Part shown: piece by piece, positions 8,454 through 18,781 of the stretch | Layout: each line of letters begins with the position of its first letter | Numbering within the stretch: the stretch's first letter is position 1 | From: Sphingosinicella sp. | Lineage (GTDB): Bacteria; Pseudomonadota; Alphaproteobacteria; Sphingomonadales; Sphingomonadaceae | Reading direction: 5' to 3' | DNA length: 64,000 nt | Assembly: GCA_013816585.1 (NCBI GenBank) | Contig: JACDEE010000012.1 | Location: forward strand, 1-64,000 | Translations under genes and position numbers: made by a program | Notes under the pieces: model-generated | The model's input: only the letters and a program-made list of their open reading frames with translations | The model's database searches: none | What the model was told of the DNA's origin: nothing

Positions 8454-9104
8454 CTAGCCGCCGTCGAGGATGCGCTCGATCGCCGCGTTGACCTCGACGA
8501 TGGGCGCCATGCCATCGACGCGGCTGACCAGTCCCTTGGCCTCGTAAAAGGGAAGAATAGGCTCGGTCTTGGCCCGATATTCGGAGAGGCGGTTACGCAC
8601 CGTTTCCTCATTATCGTCAGGGCGGCGCCTGAAATTTTCACTTTGGCAGACGTCGCAGACGTTCGGCACCGCTGGCTGCTTGTAAATGTCGTGATAACCC
8701 TCGCCGCAGCTCGCGCAGGAAAAGCGGCCGATAATCCGTTCGACCAGCGCATCCTCGTCCACCGACAATTCGATGACATGATCAAGCGAAGTGCCCTTCA
8801 GCGCCAGTAGGCTCTCGAGAGACTGTGCCTGAGCAGTGGTACGTGGATAGCCGTCGAGGATGAAGCCACGCTTCACGTCCTCGCCATCTAGACGGTCCGA
8901 TAATATACCGGTTACGATTTCGTCCGAAACGAGGTCGCCCGCGTCCATCACCGCCTTGGCCTGCATTCCGACCGGCGAGCGGGCGGCCACGGCGGCCCTC
9001 AACATGTCACCGGTGGAGAGCTGGACCATGCCGCGCTCCTGCTCGAGCCGGCTGGCCTGAGTGCCTTTTCCGGCGCCTGGAGGCCCCAGCAGGATGATGT
9101 TCAT
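8454..9104 (-). CDS. adk: Adenylate kinase
   Basis: Adenylate kinase, 216 residues, catalyses ATP + AMP to 2 ADP in the cytoplasm. The P-loop GPPGAGKGT is at residues 7-15, the AMP site follows (STGDMLRAAV), and the FILDGYPRT motif is intact. The LID domain carries two Cys-x2-Cys pairs (CASC, CDVC), the zinc-binding long form. adk follows secY by 30 bases, the usual spc-operon arrangement. Confidence 0.98.
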   Translation of the reverse strand: MNIILLGPPGAGKGTQASRLEQERGMVQLSTGDMLRAAVAARSPVGMQAKAVMDAGDLVSDEIVTGILSDRLDGEDVKRGFILDGYPRTTAQAQSLESLLALKGTSLDHVIELSVDEDALVERIIGRFSCASCGEGYHDIYKQPAVPNVCDVCQSENFRRRPDDNEETVRNRLSEYRAKTEPILPFYEAKGLVSRVDGMAPIVEVNAAIERILDGG

Positions 9105-9134
9105 GCGTGTGCCCCCTCCATGAGGTCCGCCGCT

Positions 9135-10505
9135 TTAGCCGCGCGGTCGGCCGCCCTTGAGCTTGGCCTTCTTGATGAGGTCGCCATATTGATGAGCGAT
9201 CAGGTGGCTCTGGATCTGAGTGACCGTATCCATCGTCACGTTGACCACGATCAACAGGCTGGTGCCGCCCAGATAGAAGGGGATGCCGGCCCGTGCGATC
9301 AGGAATTCCGGAACCAGGCAGATCACCGTCAGATAGGCGGCCCCGACCACGGTGACGCGGGTCAACACATAATCCAGATATTCTTCGGTACGCTTGCCGG
9401 GTCGGATGCCGGGGATGAAGCCGCCATAGCGCTTCAGATTGTCCGCGGTTTCCTCGGGGTTGAACACGACCGAAGTGTAGAAGAAGCAGAAAAAGATGAT
9501 CCCGAACGCATAGAGCGCCATGTAGAGTGGCGCACCATGCTGCAGCGAGGTGGTCACCGTGATCAGGATGTCGCTCCACACGCTGTCGCCCTCGGCGCGG
9601 TTGCCGGCGAACTGGGCGATGGTCAGCGGCATCAGCAACAGCGAGGAGGCGAAGATCGGCGGGATCACGCCCGCGGTGTTGATCTTGAGGGGAAGGTGCG
9701 AACGTTCCGACTGGGTCTGGCCCCGCGCGGTCTGGCGCTTTGGATATTGGATCAGAACGCGGCGCTGTGCCCGCTCCATGAAGCAGATGCCGAGTATCAA
9801 GGCCGCTGCGAGGGCAAGCACGCCGATGATGATGACCGGCGAAAGCGAACCTGTGCGGCCGCCTTCGAATACTTGCGCCAGAGCCGTCGGCATCTGCGCG
9901 ACGATACCGGCCATAATGATCAGCGAGACGCCGTTGCCGATACCGCGGCTGGTAATCTGTTCGCCAAGCCACATCAGGAACATGGTGCCGCCGATCAGGC
10001 TGATGACGGTGGTGGCGCGGAACATGAGGCCCGGATCAAGCACCGCCGACCCGGTCGTTCCAGCGCCCCAGCCTTCAAGGCCGACGGCAATGAAATAGCC
10101 CTGGATCGCGCACAGCAAGACGGTACCGTAGCGCGTATATTGGTTGATCTTCTTGCGGCCGCTCTCGCCCTCTTTCTTAAGCGCGGCAAGCTGCGGCGAC
10201 ATCGAAGTCGCCAGCTGAACCACGATTGAAGCGGTGATATAGGGCATGACGCCAAGGGCGATCAGGCTCATTCGCTCCAGGCTGCCGCCGGAGAAGGTGT
10301 TGAAGAAATCGAGCACCGTGCCACGGGTCGTTCCGAACAAGGTGCTCAAGGCGCGTGGATCGATGCCGGGCAGCGGAACGAAGCTCAGCAATCGGAAAAT
10401 GATGAGCGCGCCCAGCGTGAACCACAGGCGCTTTTTGAGGTCCGTGGCCTTGGCGAAATTCGCCATGCTGAGATTGGCGGCAAATTGTTCGGCTTGCGAT
10501 GCCAT
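9135..10505 (-). CDS. secY: Protein translocase subunit SecY
   Basis: SecY, 456 residues, is the channel of the Sec translocon, with ten membrane segments. The start (MASQAEQFAANLSMANFAKATDLKKRLWF), a first helix near residue 30, and the conserved GIGNGVSLIIMAGI segment identify it. The cytoplasmic loops before helices 7 and 9, where SecA and the ribosome bind, are basic as expected. It lies between rplO and adk in the spc cluster. Confidence 0.98.
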   Translation of the reverse strand: MASQAEQFAANLSMANFAKATDLKKRLWFTLGALIIFRLLSFVPLPGIDPRALSTLFGTTRGTVLDFFNTFSGGSLERMSLIALGVMPYITASIVVQLATSMSPQLAALKKEGESGRKKINQYTRYGTVLLCAIQGYFIAVGLEGWGAGTTGSAVLDPGLMFRATTVISLIGGTMFLMWLGEQITSRGIGNGVSLIIMAGIVAQMPTALAQVFEGGRTGSLSPVIIIGVLALAAALILGICFMERAQRRVLIQYPKRQTARGQTQSERSHLPLKINTAGVIPPIFASSLLLMPLTIAQFAGNRAEGDSVWSDILITVTTSLQHGAPLYMALYAFGIIFFCFFYTSVVFNPEETADNLKRYGGFIPGIRPGKRTEEYLDYVLTRVTVVGAAYLTVICLVPEFLIARAGIPFYLGGTSLLIVVNVTMDTVTQIQSHLIAHQYGDLIKKAKLKGGRPRG

Positions 10506-10612
10506 AAGAAATTGGACCCCGGAAAAAGGATAAGGCGACGGAAGAGTGATTAGCCTCCCCGCCGCCTCATATAGTGATTGGCCGCGGCTTGTCAGCCATC
10601 ATGCCGAATTGA

Positions 10613-11149
10613 TCAGGCTTTCGCCCTTTCCCTCTTGGCTGCCGCGCGGGTCGTGCCCTTCTTGGCAGCGGCCTTTTCAGCGGCCGGAACGACTTCGATC
10701 ACTTCGACCGAACCGCCAGCCTTTTCGACGGCCTGGCGGGCACCGGCTGAAGCGCCGGCAACGCGGAAAGCGAGCTTGGTCGTGATCGCACCCTTGGCGA
10801 GGAGGCGAACGCCGTCCTTGCCGCCACGGGCAAGGCCAGCGCCCTTCAGCGCTTCATGGTCGATCACGCCTTTGGCATCAAGCTTGCCGGCGTCGATCAC
10901 CTTCTGGATCGCGCCGAGATTGACCTCGGCATAATCCTTGGCAAACGGATTGTTGAAGCCGCGCTTCGGGATCCGCATGTGGAGCGGCATCTGGCCGCCT
11001 TCAAAACCGAAAATGGAGACGCCGCTGCGGCTCTTTTGGCCCTTCTGGCCACGGCCACCGGTCTTGCCGACGCCCGAACCAATGCCCCGGCCCACGCGAA
11101 CGCGGGATTTGCGGGCACCGGGATTGTCGCGGATTTCGTTGAGTTTCAT
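10613..11149 (-). CDS. rplO: 50S ribosomal protein L15
   Basis: L15, 178 residues, starts [20 protein letters not shown] and contains the Gly-rich [20 protein letters not shown] arm that reaches into 23S rRNA. It is about 34 residues longer than E. coli L15; the extra part is an Ala/Lys/Arg-rich tail ([20 protein letters not shown]). It comes after rpmD and before secY. Confidence 0.97.
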   Translation of the reverse strand: MKLNEIRDNPGARKSRVRVGRGIGSGVGKTGGRGQKGQKSRSGVSIFGFEGGQMPLHMRIPKRGFNNPFAKDYAEVNLGAIQKVIDAGKLDAKGVIDHEALKGAGLARGGKDGVRLLAKGAITTKLAFRVAGASAGARQAVEKAGGSVEVIEVVPAAEKAAAKKGTTRAAAKRERAKA

Positions 11150-11204
11150 GTCGTCTGCACTCGCTTTCGCTTTTGTCGCGCTGGATAAAAGGGGATGGAA
11201 GGCC

Positions 11205-11381
11205 TCAGCCGTCCACCGACACCATATGCTGCACCTTGCGGATCATTCCGCGGACTTCAGGGCTGTCCTGAAGTTCGACGGTCCGGTACATCTTGTTAAG
11301 GCCCAGGCCAATCAGCGTCTGGCGCTGGTCGGCCTGGCGCCGGATCGGCGATCCGGTCTGCGTGATCTTGATCGTCGCCAC
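11205..11381 (-). CDS. rpmD: 50S ribosomal protein L30
   Basis: A 58-residue frame that reads [20 protein letters not shown] and continues with [22 protein letters not shown] in pieces typical of L30. The start is GTG at 11381, seven bases after the rpsE stop; GGAG just before that stop serves as ribosome binding site. The length is usual for the short bacterial form of L30. It sits between rpsE and rplO as in other spc operons. Confidence 0.95.
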   Translation of the reverse strand: MATIKITQTGSPIRRQADQRQTLIGLGLNKMYRTVELQDSPEVRGMIRKVQHMVSVDG

Positions 11382-11387
11382 TTGAGC

Positions 11388-12290
11388 TTACTCCGTCACG
11401 GCTTCGGCGTCGGCCGAAGCTTCAGCGCCCGACATACCGGCGCGGCGCGACATCAGGTCGGCAATCTTCTTGCCGCGACGCTGCGCCACCGATTTCGGGC
11501 TGGTCTGTTCACCAAGCGCCTCGAAGGTCGCCCGGATCATGTTGTAAGGGTTGGACGTACCGACCGACTTGGTCACCACGTCGGCAACGCCGAGGCTTTC
11601 GAACACCGCACGCATCGGGCCGCCGGCGATGATGCCGGTACCTGCAGGAGCGGTGCGGACATAGACCTTGCCGGCACCGAAATGGCCCATGCCGTCATGA
11701 TGCAGGGTACGGCCGTCACGCAACGGAACGCGAACCATCGCCTTCTTGGCTGCAGCAGTCGCCTTCGAAATGGCTTCAGGCACTTCGCGCGCCTTGCCAT
11801 GGCCAAAGCCGGCACGGCCCTTGCCGTCGCCAACGACGACCAGCGCTGCAAAACCGAAGCGCTTGCCGCCCTTTACCGTCTTCGACACGCGGTTGATATG
11901 GACCAGCTTTTCGACCAGTTCCTCACCGCCGTCATCGTTGCCGCCACGGCGATCGTCACGGCGGCCACGGCCACCACCACGATTGTCACGGCCACCACCG
12001 CCACCGCCACGTCCACCGCGGGGACCGCGATCGCGGCGTCCTTCTGGGGCAGGAGCAGCCTCGGGAGCGGCAACAGCCTCGGAGGCAGGAGCGGCTTCGG
12101 GAGCAGCAGGGGCGGCTTCGGCCGGAGCTGCTTCGGCAGCAGGCGCGGCTTCGGGAGCAGCAGGGGCTGCTTCAGCCGGAGCAGCCTCGGGGGCTGCTTC
12201 CGCGGCAACGTTTTCCGTGCTCGCGCTTTCCGCAGGCTGGGCCGCATCCTCGGCGACGGCCTCGGGGGCCGGTTTCTTCTTGTCAGCCAT
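11388..12290 (-). CDS. rpsE: 30S ribosomal protein S5 with long low-complexity N-terminus
   Basis: S5 helps translational accuracy and forms part of the mRNA entry helicase. The core (about residues 123-285) is standard: [38 protein letters not shown] and the Ser-Asn-Pro-Tyr-Asn loop. With 300 residues it is far longer than E. coli S5 (167). Residues 1-83 are almost only Ala, Pro and Glu in a repeat of about 10-14 residues, and 84-120 form an Arg/Gly tract with RGG boxes. The ATG at 12290 lies 3 bases after the rplR stop, so the extension is part of the gene. Confidence 0.97.
   Translation of the reverse strand: MADKKKPAPEAVAEDAAQPAESASTENVAAEAAPEAAPAEAAPAAPEAAPAAEAAPAEAAPAAPEAAPASEAVAAPEAAPAPEGRRDRGPRGGRGGGGGGRDNRGGGRGRRDDRRGGNDDGGEELVEKLVHINRVSKTVKGGKRFGFAALVVVGDGKGRAGFGHGKAREVPEAISKATAAAKKAMVRVPLRDGRTLHHDGMGHFGAGKVYVRTAPAGTGIIAGGPMRAVFESLGVADVVTKSVGTSNPYNMIRATFEALGEQTSPKSVAQRRGKKIADLMSRRAGMSGAEASADAEAVTE
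12041..12221 (-). repeat. Imperfect tandem repeat coding the Ala/Pro/Glu tract of S5
   Basis: The DNA repeats units such as GAGGCTGCTCCGGC and GAAGCCGCGCCTGC with variation, coding EAAPA-type units about twelve times. Such repeats change in copy number by slippage, so the length of this tract may vary between strains. Confidence 0.8.
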
Positions 12291-12292
12291 CG

Positions 12293-12652
12293 TTAGAACT
12301 CCAATCCGCCTTCGCGCGCGGCTTCGGCGAGCGCCTTGACGCGGCCGTGGAAGAGAAAACCACCACGGTCAAAAATTACCTGGGTTACGCCAGCTGCCTT
12401 GGCGCGCTCGGCGACCCTGCGGCCGACATCCTGCGCCGACTGCGTTGTCGCGCCGCCCGATTTGGCGCCCTTCACATCCTTGTCGATCGTCGAAGCGGAC
12501 GCCACGGTGCGGCCTTCTGCATCGTCGATGATCTGGGCGTAGATGTGCCGGCCCGAACGGTGGATCGACAGGCGCGGACGCGTGCCGCCGCGCTTGCGGA
12601 GCGTGGTGCGAACGCGCTGACGGCGGCGTTCGAAGAGAGAGAGTTTCGCCAT
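12293..12652 (-). CDS. rplR: 50S ribosomal protein L18
   Basis: L18, 119 residues, binds 5S rRNA with L5. The start ([19 protein letters not shown]), the [18 protein letters not shown] strand and the C-terminal [26 protein letters not shown] are canonical. It lies between rplF and rpsE with gaps of 2-3 bases, which suggests coupled translation. Confidence 0.98.
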   Translation of the reverse strand: MAKLSLFERRRQRVRTTLRKRGGTRPRLSIHRSGRHIYAQIIDDAEGRTVASASTIDKDVKGAKSGGATTQSAQDVGRRVAERAKAAGVTQVIFDRGGFLFHGRVKALAEAAREGGLEF

Positions 12653-12655
12653 GGC

Positions 12656-13189
12656 TTACTTCTTCTTGCCTTCTTTGCGGAAGATATACTCGCCGCGATA
12701 TTTGATGCCCTTGCCCTTGTAAGGCTCCGGCTTGCGCCAGCGGCGGATTTCTGCGGCAAGTTGACCGACGCGCTGCCGGTCATTGCCCGAAATCTCGACC
12801 GTGGTCTGATCCGGAGTCTTCACCTCGAGGCCTTCCGGCACCGTGATGTTGACGTCGTGGCTGTAGCCGAGCTGCAGGCGCAAATTCTTGCCCTGCATCG
12901 CGGCGCGATAGCCGACCCCGGTGATTTCCAGGACCTTGGTGAAACCGTCGGTTACGCCGGTCACCAGATTCTGGACCAGGGTACGGTGCATTCCCCAGAA
13001 GGAACGCGCACGCTTGGTCTCGTTGGCCGGCTTCACGACGATCCGATCGGCTTCGATGCCGTAGCTGATGTCGTCCAGCATCGGCATGGTGAGAACGCCC
13101 TTCGGCCCCTTCACCGACAGTATCGATCCTTCGATCGAAGCGGTCACATTGCCCGGAAGCGGGACAGGTACTTTTCCAATACGGCTCAT
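12656..13189 (-). CDS. rplF: 50S ribosomal protein L6
   Basis: L6, 177 residues, near the factor-binding site. It begins [20 protein letters not shown] and has the two repeated L6 folds, with [24 protein letters not shown] at the end. Its ATG overlaps the rpsH stop by one base (TGATG at 13187-13191), a sign of translational coupling. Confidence 0.98.
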   Translation of the reverse strand: MSRIGKVPVPLPGNVTASIEGSILSVKGPKGVLTMPMLDDISYGIEADRIVVKPANETKRARSFWGMHRTLVQNLVTGVTDGFTKVLEITGVGYRAAMQGKNLRLQLGYSHDVNITVPEGLEVKTPDQTTVEISGNDRQRVGQLAAEIRRWRKPEPYKGKGIKYRGEYIFRKEGKKK

Positions 13190-13584
13190 CAGAATACCTC
13201 CGCCAGCACCTCGCCGCCGACATTCTGGTCGCGCGCTTCCGCGTCGGACAGAACACCACGAGGCGTCGAGACGATGGTGATGCCAAGGCCGTTGCGAACC
13301 CGCGGCAATTCCTTCGATGCGGAATAGACGCGGCGGCCAGGCTTGGACACGCGGGCCACATGCTGGATCGCAGGCTGCCCTTCGAAATATTTCAGCTCGA
13401 TGCGCAGTCCCTTTGCGGGGCCCAACGCTTCTTCTGAATAACCGCGGATATAGCCCTCGCGCTGAAGCACGTCGAGTACGCTGGCACGCAGCTTGGACGC
13501 GGGGGAAACCACGCTGTCCTTGCGCGCCTGCTGGCCGTTGCGGATGCGGGTGAGCATATCACCCAGTGGATCGGTCAATGGCAT
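13189..13584 (-). CDS. rpsH: 30S ribosomal protein S8
   Basis: S8, 131 residues, binds helix 21 of 16S rRNA and in E. coli represses the spc operon by binding the rplE region of the m[23 protein letters not shown] and the C-terminal GISIVSTP-type segment (here [18 protein letters not shown]) are conserved. It overlaps rplF by one base. Confidence 0.98.
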   Translation of the reverse strand: MPLTDPLGDMLTRIRNGQQARKDSVVSPASKLRASVLDVLQREGYIRGYSEEALGPAKGLRIELKYFEGQPAIQHVARVSKPGRRVYSASKELPRVRNGLGITIVSTPRGVLSDAEARDQNVGGEVLAEVF

Positions 13585-13593
13585 GATCTTACC

Positions 13594-13899
13594 TTACCAG
13601 CTCGACTTCGTCAGACCGGGGATCAGGCCTTTATTGCCCAGTTCCCGCAGCATGATGCGCGACAGTCGGAATTTGCGATAATAAGCGCGCGAACGGCCAG
13701 TGACCTCGCAGCGGTTGCGGACCCGGGTGGGATTCGCATTGCGCGGGATCTCTGCCATCTTCAGTCGCGCGATCAGACGCTCGGTGTCGTCCTTGGACTC
13801 ATCGTCCGCAATCGCCCTCAGCTTCGCATATTGGCCGGAATATTTCTTCACCAGCTTCTTGCGACGCTCATTCTTGTTGATCGAACTCAGTTTCGCCAT
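13594..13899 (-). CDS. rpsN: 30S ribosomal protein S14 (zinc-free type)
   Basis: S14, 101 residues, of the long form without the Cys-x2-Cys zinc pairs of the short form; only one Cys ([11 protein letters not shown]) is present. The C-terminus [23 protein letters not shown] is canonical. It fills its usual place between rplE and rpsH. Confidence 0.98.
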   Translation of the reverse strand: MAKLSSINKNERRKKLVKKYSGQYAKLRAIADDESKDDTERLIARLKMAEIPRNANPTRVRNRCEVTGRSRAYYRKFRLSRIMLRELGNKGLIPGLTKSSW

Positions 13900-13942
13900 G
13901 ACTTAAGTTCTCGCCTTCCTTGCTTGTAAGAAACAGGTGGCC

Positions 13943-14533
13943 TCAGGCCGCCTGCTTCTGATCCTCTTCGACCGGGAAGGGGAAGTTGAAGAGACGCAGC
14001 AATTCGCGCGCTTCCTCATCCGTCTTCGCGGTAGTGGTTACGATGACATCCATGCCGCGCACCTTGTCGATGCGGTCATAGCTGATCTCCGGGAAAATGA
14101 TCTGTTCCTTGAGACCCATTGCGTAGTTGCCGCGGCCATCGAACGATTTCGGGTTCAGGCCACGAAAATCGCGGACGCGGGGGAGTGCGACCGTAATCAG
14201 ACGGTCGAGAAATTCGTACATGCGCTCCCGGCGAAGGGTGACCTTCGCGCCGATCGGCATGCCCTCGCGCAGCTTGAACTGGGCGATGGATTTCTTGGCC
14301 TTCGTCACGACAGGCTTCTGGCCGGCGATCAGTTCCATTTCGGAAGCCGCGATATCGACCTTCTTCTTGTCCTGCGTGGCTTCGCCCACGCCCATGTTGA
14401 TGACGATCTTTTCGAGCCGCGGAACCTGCATGCGGTTCTTGTAGTCGAACTTTTCGGTCATCGCCTTGACGATGCGTTCCTCATAGTCGCGCTTCAGGCG
14501 CGGCTGGTAGGCGTCTTTCTTGGCTTCAGCCAT
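13943..14533 (-). CDS. rplE: 50S ribosomal protein L5
   Basis: L5, 196 residues, binds 5S rRNA and touches P-site tRNA. The [15 protein letters not shown] segment and the [17 protein letters not shown] motif identify it. The N-terminus has a basic extension of about 12 residues and the C-terminus a DQKQAA tail. It overlaps the end of rplX by 8 bases. Confidence 0.98.
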   Translation of the reverse strand: MAEAKKDAYQPRLKRDYEERIVKAMTEKFDYKNRMQVPRLEKIVINMGVGEATQDKKKVDIAASEMELIAGQKPVVTKAKKSIAQFKLREGMPIGAKVTLRRERMYEFLDRLITVALPRVRDFRGLNPKSFDGRGNYAMGLKEQIIFPEISYDRIDKVRGMDVIVTTTAKTDEEARELLRLFNFPFPVEEDQKQAA

Positions 14534-14846
14534 TGATCGTCTCCCCGGACCGCACCGCGACGCGGACCTTCTTGTCGCCCTTGATCTCGAAGCGGACGCG
14601 TGTCGGCTTGCCGGTCTTGGGATCCTGCAGCGCCACCTTCGAGACGTGCAGCGGCGCCTCGGCCTTTTCGAGCCCGCCCTGGGGGTTGCCCTGGGTCGGC
14701 TTCTTGTGGCGCGTGATGATGTTGACGCCCGACACGATCACCTTGCTCTCGCGAGGCATGGATTTCGTGACTTCGCCTTGCTTGCCCTTGTCCTTGCCGG
14801 ACAGGATGACGACCTTGTCGCCCTTCTTGATCTTCGCAGTAGCCAT
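14526..14846 (-). CDS. rplX: 50S ribosomal protein L24
   Basis: L24, 106 residues, an assembly initiator that binds the 5' end of 23S rRNA. The KOW motif [20 protein letters not shown] lies at the start, followed by [19 protein letters not shown]. It starts 4 bases after the rplN stop and overlaps rplE by 8 bases. Confidence 0.98.
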   Translation of the reverse strand: MATAKIKKGDKVVILSGKDKGKQGEVTKSMPRESKVIVSGVNIITRHKKPTQGNPQGGLEKAEAPLHVSKVALQDPKTGKPTRVRFEIKGDKKVRVAVRSGETING

Positions 14847-14850
14847 GATG

Positions 14851-15219
14851 TTACAGGACCTCCGGAGCGAGGCTGATGATCTTCATATGCTTCTTGGCGC
14901 GCAGTTCGCGGACGACCGGGCCGAAGATGCGGGTACCGATCGGCTCCTGGTTGTTGTTGACCAGCACGGCGGCGTTGGAATCGAACCGGATGGTCGAACC
15001 GTCGGCGCGATGAATGTCCTTTGCGGTGCGCACGATGACGGCGCGATGAACGTCGCCTTTCTTCACACGGCCGCGCGGCGCCGCTTCCTTGACGGAAACG
15101 ACAATGATGTCGCCGACGCCGGCAAAACGACGCTTGGACCCGCCAAGCACCTTGATGCACTGGACGCGCTTCGCGCCGCTATTGTCAGCGACTTCAAGGT
15201 TGGACTGCATCTGGATCAT
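14851..15219 (-). CDS. rplN: 50S ribosomal protein L14
   Basis: L14, 122 residues, forms inter-subunit bridge B8. [20 protein letters not shown] fixes the start at 15219; the frame is open 42 bases further up but without family similarity. The central [20 protein letters not shown] stretch and the C-terminal [10 protein letters not shown] are typical. Confidence 0.98.
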   Translation of the reverse strand: MIQMQSNLEVADNSGAKRVQCIKVLGGSKRRFAGVGDIIVVSVKEAAPRGRVKKGDVHRAVIVRTAKDIHRADGSTIRFDSNAAVLVNNNQEPIGTRIFGPVVRELRAKKHMKIISLAPEVL

Positions 15220-15275
15220 CGATCCATTCCTTCTCTCACTTCGGCCGGGCCTTACCGGCAATCAGCTTTTAAAAA

Positions 15276-15545
15276 CTAGGCGATGTCGGCCTTGGTCGGG
15301 GTTGCGTGCGTGTCGAGACGCTCGATCACCCTCCAGGTCTTCAGCTTCGAGATCGGCCGCGTCTCTTCGATGCGGACGGTCTCGCCTTCGCGAAACTCGT
15401 TGCCCTCGTCATGGGCGTGGTACTTTTTCGACCGCTTGATGATCTTGCCGTACAGCGGATGCTTCACCCGCCGCTCGACCTTGACCACCACGGTCTTGTC
15501 GGTTTTGTCGGACACGATGGTCCCGGTCAGAACGCGCTTCGGCAT
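15276..15545 (-). CDS. rpsQ: 30S ribosomal protein S17
   Basis: S17, 89 residues, an early 16S rRNA-binding protein with an OB fold. [20 protein letters not shown], then [25 protein letters not shown] in pieces and [16 protein letters not shown] are conserved. It lies 9 bases after rpmC. Confidence 0.98.
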   Translation of the reverse strand: MPKRVLTGTIVSDKTDKTVVVKVERRVKHPLYGKIIKRSKKYHAHDEGNEFREGETVRIEETRPISKLKTWRVIERLDTHATPTKADIA

Positions 15546-15554
15546 GATAACTCC

Positions 15555-15761
15555 TTAGGCCTTCTGAGCGGCGCGGCTGCGCTCGCCCTGCAAGGTCTTG
15601 ATCTGCGCAATCGCCCGACGCACTTCACGGGTCCGCGAAGGCTTTTCGAGCTGATTGGTTGCGGCCTGGAAGCGCAGGTTGAACTGCTCGCGCTTCAGTT
15701 CGCCCAGCTGCTCCTGCAGCTGGTCGTCGGACTTGGTCTTGAGATCGTCGATCTTGGCCAT
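15555..15761 (-). CDS. rpmC: 50S ribosomal protein L29
   Basis: L29, 68 residues, near the tunnel exit where trigger factor and SRP dock. It is an all-helical hairpin; the [20 protein letters not shown] segment is diagnostic. It starts 3 bases after the rplP stop. Confidence 0.97.
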   Translation of the reverse strand: MAKIDDLKTKSDDQLQEQLGELKREQFNLRFQAATNQLEKPSRTREVRRAIAQIKTLQGERSRAAQKA

Positions 15762-15764
15762 CTC

Positions 15765-16196
15765 TTAAACTTCCTCGAACACCGATTCACCGAGGCGGGC
15801 AACCACCTTGGTCTTGATCGGCAGTTTTTCCATGGCGCGCTCGAAAGCGACCTTGGCGAGCGGACCGGGCACCCCGTCCAGCTCGAACAAAATGCGGCCG
15901 GGCTTGACGCGCGCTGCCCAGAATTCGGGAGCGCCCTTGCCCTTGCCCATGCGGACTTCGGCAGGCTTCGACGAAACCGGCACGTCCGGGAAAATACGAA
16001 TCCACAAACGTCCCTGACGCTTGATGTGACGCGTGATCGCGCGGCGAGCCGCCTCGATCTGGCGCGCGGTGATCCTGTCCGGCTCCATGGCCTTCAGGCC
16101 GAAGGCGCCGAAGTTCAGATCGGTGCCGCCCTTGGCGTTGCCGTGAATGCGGCCCTTGAAGGCCTTGCGGAACTTGGTCCGTTTGGGTTGCAGCAT
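15765..16196 (-). CDS. rplP: 50S ribosomal protein L16
   Basis: L16, 143 residues, contacts A-site tRNA and organises the peptidyl transferase surroundings. [24 protein letters not shown], read in parts, and [26 protein letters not shown] around the functional loop are canonical. It lies 63 bases after rpsC. Confidence 0.98.
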   Translation of the reverse strand: MLQPKRTKFRKAFKGRIHGNAKGGTDLNFGAFGLKAMEPDRITARQIEAARRAITRHIKRQGRLWIRIFPDVPVSSKPAEVRMGKGKGAPEFWAARVKPGRILFELDGVPGPLAKVAFERAMEKLPIKTKVVARLGESVFEEV

Positions 16197-16259
16197 TTAA
16201 TTAGCCTTCTGACACCGTTTGTTCGGTCGATCAGGCCGCTGACAAGGTCTTGTAAGACC

Positions 16260-16955
16260 TTATCGCGCGGGCCGGACCCCCGAGGTTTGAGCTTCCATCA
16301 TCAGACGATCCTGAGCCATCGGGTCGTGGCCAAGGATTTCGCCCTTGAAGATCCAGACTTTGACGCCGCACACGCCGTAAGCGGTGTGGGCCTGCGCCTC
16401 AGCATAATCGACGTTGCCGCGCAAAGTGTGGAGCGGAACGCGGCCTTCGCGATACCATTCCGTGCGGGCGATTTCAGCGCCGCCGAGGCGGCCGCCGCAA
16501 GTGATCCTGATACCTTCGGCACCAAGACGCAGCGCAGACTGCACCGCGCGCTTCATGGCGCGGCGGAACGCGATGCGGCGCTCGAGCTGGTCGGCGACGC
16601 CCTGGGCGACGAGCTTCGCGTCGATTTCCGGCTTGCGGATTTCAACGATGTTCAGCGACACGTCGCTGGAAGTCATCGCGCCAAGCTGCCTGCGCAGCTT
16701 TTCAATGTCGGCGCCCTTCTTGCCGATGATCACGCCCGGGCGTGCGGCATAGATGGAAACCCGGCACAATTTGGCCGGACGCTCGATCACGACCTTCGAG
16801 ATCGCGGCCTGTGGAACGGTCTTCATCACGAACTCGCGGATCTTCAGATCCTCGAGCAGGAGGCGGCCATAATCGGCGCCTTCCGCGTACCAGCGGCTGT
16901 CCCAGGTCCGGTTGATCTGCAGCCGGAGGCCGATCGGTGAACTCTTCTGACCCAT
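16260..16955 (-). CDS. rpsC: 30S ribosomal protein S3
   Basis: S3, 231 residues, forms the mRNA entry helicase with S4 and S5. It starts [20 protein letters not shown]. The KH domain carries the GKKG loop ([14 protein letters not shown]), and the C-terminal domain has the [23 protein letters not shown] stretch in conserved order. Its ATG overlaps the rplV stop by one base. Confidence 0.98.
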   Translation of the reverse strand: MGQKSSPIGLRLQINRTWDSRWYAEGADYGRLLLEDLKIREFVMKTVPQAAISKVVIERPAKLCRVSIYAARPGVIIGKKGADIEKLRRQLGAMTSSDVSLNIVEIRKPEIDAKLVAQGVADQLERRIAFRRAMKRAVQSALRLGAEGIRITCGGRLGGAEIARTEWYREGRVPLHTLRGNVDYAEAQAHTAYGVCGVKVWIFKGEILGHDPMAQDRLMMEAQTSGVRPAR

Positions 16956-17335
16956 TATTCTGCTTCCTGCTGCTCGCGGACGACGATGCGCACGCGGCTG
17001 AACGGTTTCACGATCCGGCTCGAACGGCCACGCGCACGTGGCGTCCAGCGCTTCATCGAGATGCTCTTGCCGACCGAAGCCTCGGCGACGACGAGCGCGT
17101 CGACGTCCAGATTATGGTTGTTCTCGGCATTGGCGATCGCCGAAGCGAGCACCTTGCGAACATCGATGGCCATCGCCTTGGTCGAGAAGGAGAGGATGCT
17201 GAGCGCTTCCCCGGCCTTCTTGCCGCGGATCAGGCCGGCGACGAGATTGAGCTTCTGGGCGGAACCGCGGATCTGGGTTCCGACCGACAGCGCTTCATTG
17301 TCGCCGACTTTGCGGGGGCTCTTCTGCTTGCCCAT
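16955..17335 (-). CDS. rplV: 50S ribosomal protein L22
   Basis: L22, 126 residues, lines the peptide tunnel with its beta-hairpin, here [20 protein letters not shown]. The segment [20 protein letters not shown] is typical. The N-terminus ([17 protein letters not shown]) is slightly longer than in E. coli. It lies 3 bases after rpsS and overlaps rpsC by one base. Confidence 0.98.
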   Translation of the reverse strand: MGKQKSPRKVGDNEALSVGTQIRGSAQKLNLVAGLIRGKKAGEALSILSFSTKAMAIDVRKVLASAIANAENNHNLDVDALVVAEASVGKSISMKRWTPRARGRSSRIVKPFSRVRIVVREQQEAE

Positions 17336-17338
17336 GGC

Positions 17339-17614
17339 TTACCTCTTGCCCTTCTTGTCGGACGCATGGCCGGGGAAGAAGCGGGTGGGAGCGAACTCGC
17401 CAAGCTTCATTCCGACCATGTCCTCATTCACCGAAACGGGAACGAATTTGCGGCCGTTATAAACGTTGAACGTCAGGCCGACGAACTGCGGCAGGATCGT
17501 GGACCGGCGCGACCAGGTCTTGATCGGCGCACGAGTGCCAGCGTCCTGCGCAGCCTCTGCCTTCTTAAGCAGGGACAGTTCGACGAACGGTCCTTTCCAG
17601 ACGGAGCGGGCCAT
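17339..17614 (-). CDS. rpsS: 30S ribosomal protein S19
   Basis: S19, 91 residues, in the head of the small subunit beside S13. [20 protein letters not shown] fixes the start at 17614, and the [22 protein letters not shown] region is canonical. The start is 2 bases after the rplB stop. Confidence 0.98.
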   Translation of the reverse strand: MARSVWKGPFVELSLLKKAEAAQDAGTRAPIKTWSRRSTILPQFVGLTFNVYNGRKFVPVSVNEDMVGMKLGEFAPTRFFPGHASDKKGKR

Positions 17615-17616
17615 TA

Positions 17617-18453
17617 TTACCTCTTCTTCTTCGCGTGACGCGAACGGATAATCATCTTGTCCGTCGCCTTGTTCGAGCGGGTGCGGGCACCCTTGGTCGG
17701 CTTGCCCCATGGGGTAACCGGATGACGGCCGCCCGAGGTACGGCCTTCGCCGCCGCCATGCGGGTGATCGACCGGGTTCTTGGCGACGCCGCGGGTCAGC
17801 GGACGACGGCCCATCCAGCGGGTACGGCCCGCCTTGGCAAAATTCTGGTTCTGGTTATCGGGGTTCGAAACCGCGCCAACCGTAGCCATGCAATCCGAAC
17901 GGATATAGCGCTGCTCGCCTGAATTGAGCCTGACGATGACCATCCCGCGATCGCGTCCGACGACCTGCACATAGGTGCCTGCCGAACGGGCGATCTGACC
18001 GCCCTTGCCCGGCTTCATCTCCACATTGTGGACGATGGTGCCGACCGGCATCGATCCCAGTTCCATGGCATTGCCCGGCTTCACGTCGGTCTTCTTGCCG
18101 GCGACGATGAGGTCACCCGGAGCCAGACGCTGTGGCGCGATGACATAGGCGACTTCGCCGTCTTCATACTTCACCAGTGCGATGAAGGCGGTGCGGTTGG
18201 GATCATATTCCAGCCGCTCGACGGTGGCTGGCATGTCCCATTTGCGACGCTTGAAGTCGATATAGCGATAACTCTGCTTGTGGCCGCCGGCGATGCCGCG
18301 CGAAGTCACGTGGCCCTTATTGTTGCGGCCGCCCGTCTTACGCTTGCCTTCGGTGAGCGCCTTGACCGGCTTGCCCTTCCAGAGCGACGATTTGTCGACG
18401 AGGATAAGGCCGCGGCGCGAAGGGCTCGTCGGATTATGTGTCTTGAGTGCCAT
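17617..18453 (-). CDS. rplB: 50S ribosomal protein L2
   Basis: L2, 278 residues, needed for subunit joining and peptidyl transferase activity. The region [14 protein letters not shown] is here [20 protein letters not shown], with the critical His near the peptidyl transferase centre, and the N-terminal [19 protein letters not shown] is well conserved. It lies between rplW and rpsS. Confidence 0.98.
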   Translation of the reverse strand: MALKTHNPTSPSRRGLILVDKSSLWKGKPVKALTEGKRKTGGRNNKGHVTSRGIAGGHKQSYRYIDFKRRKWDMPATVERLEYDPNRTAFIALVKYEDGEVAYVIAPQRLAPGDLIVAGKKTDVKPGNAMELGSMPVGTIVHNVEMKPGKGGQIARSAGTYVQVVGRDRGMVIVRLNSGEQRYIRSDCMATVGAVSNPDNQNQNFAKAGRTRWMGRRPLTRGVAKNPVDHPHGGGEGRTSGGRHPVTPWGKPTKGARTRSNKATDKMIIRSRHAKKKR

Positions 18454-18463
18454 GGTCCGAGCC

Positions 18464-18781
18464 TCAGATACCGGTGGTGACGTCGATGGTCTGGCCTTCG
18501 GCCAAAGTCACGATCGCCTTCTTGATGTCCGAACGCTGATAGGGACGACCCTTCCAGCGCTTGGACTTACCCTTTTGATTGAGCGTATTCACGCCCGTCA
18601 CGCTGACGCCGAACAGGGCCTCTACCGCCGCCTTGATCTGCGGCTTGGTGGCATCGTTCGCGACCTTGAAGACGACTGCATTCTGTTCGGAAAGCAGGGT
18701 CGACTTCTCGGTGATGTGGGGGGCAAGGACGACATCATAATGATTGATGTCGACCGCCGTCTTGGCAGGCTTCTTAGCCAT
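18464..18781 (-). CDS. rplW: 50S ribosomal protein L23
   Basis: L23, 105 residues, docking site of trigger factor at the tunnel exit. [21 protein letters not shown] and [22 protein letters not shown] are typical. It overlaps the end of rplD by 8 bases, so the two are likely translated in a coupled way. Confidence 0.97.
   Translation of the reverse strand: MAKKPAKTAVDINHYDVVLAPHITEKSTLLSEQNAVVFKVANDATKPQIKAAVEALFGVSVTGVNTLNQKGKSKRWKGRPYQRSDIKKAIVTLAEGQTIDVTTGI

Noticed and set aside
11746..12339. Ser/Arg/Pro-rich 197-codon frame opposite rpsE
   Set aside because: Reverse reading of the Ala/Pro/Glu and RGG repeats; low complexity only.
15306..16940. A 544-codon open frame antisense to rpsQ through rpsC
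   Set aside because: Spans five real ribosomal protein genes on the other strand; a shadow caused by codon bias, no family resemblance.
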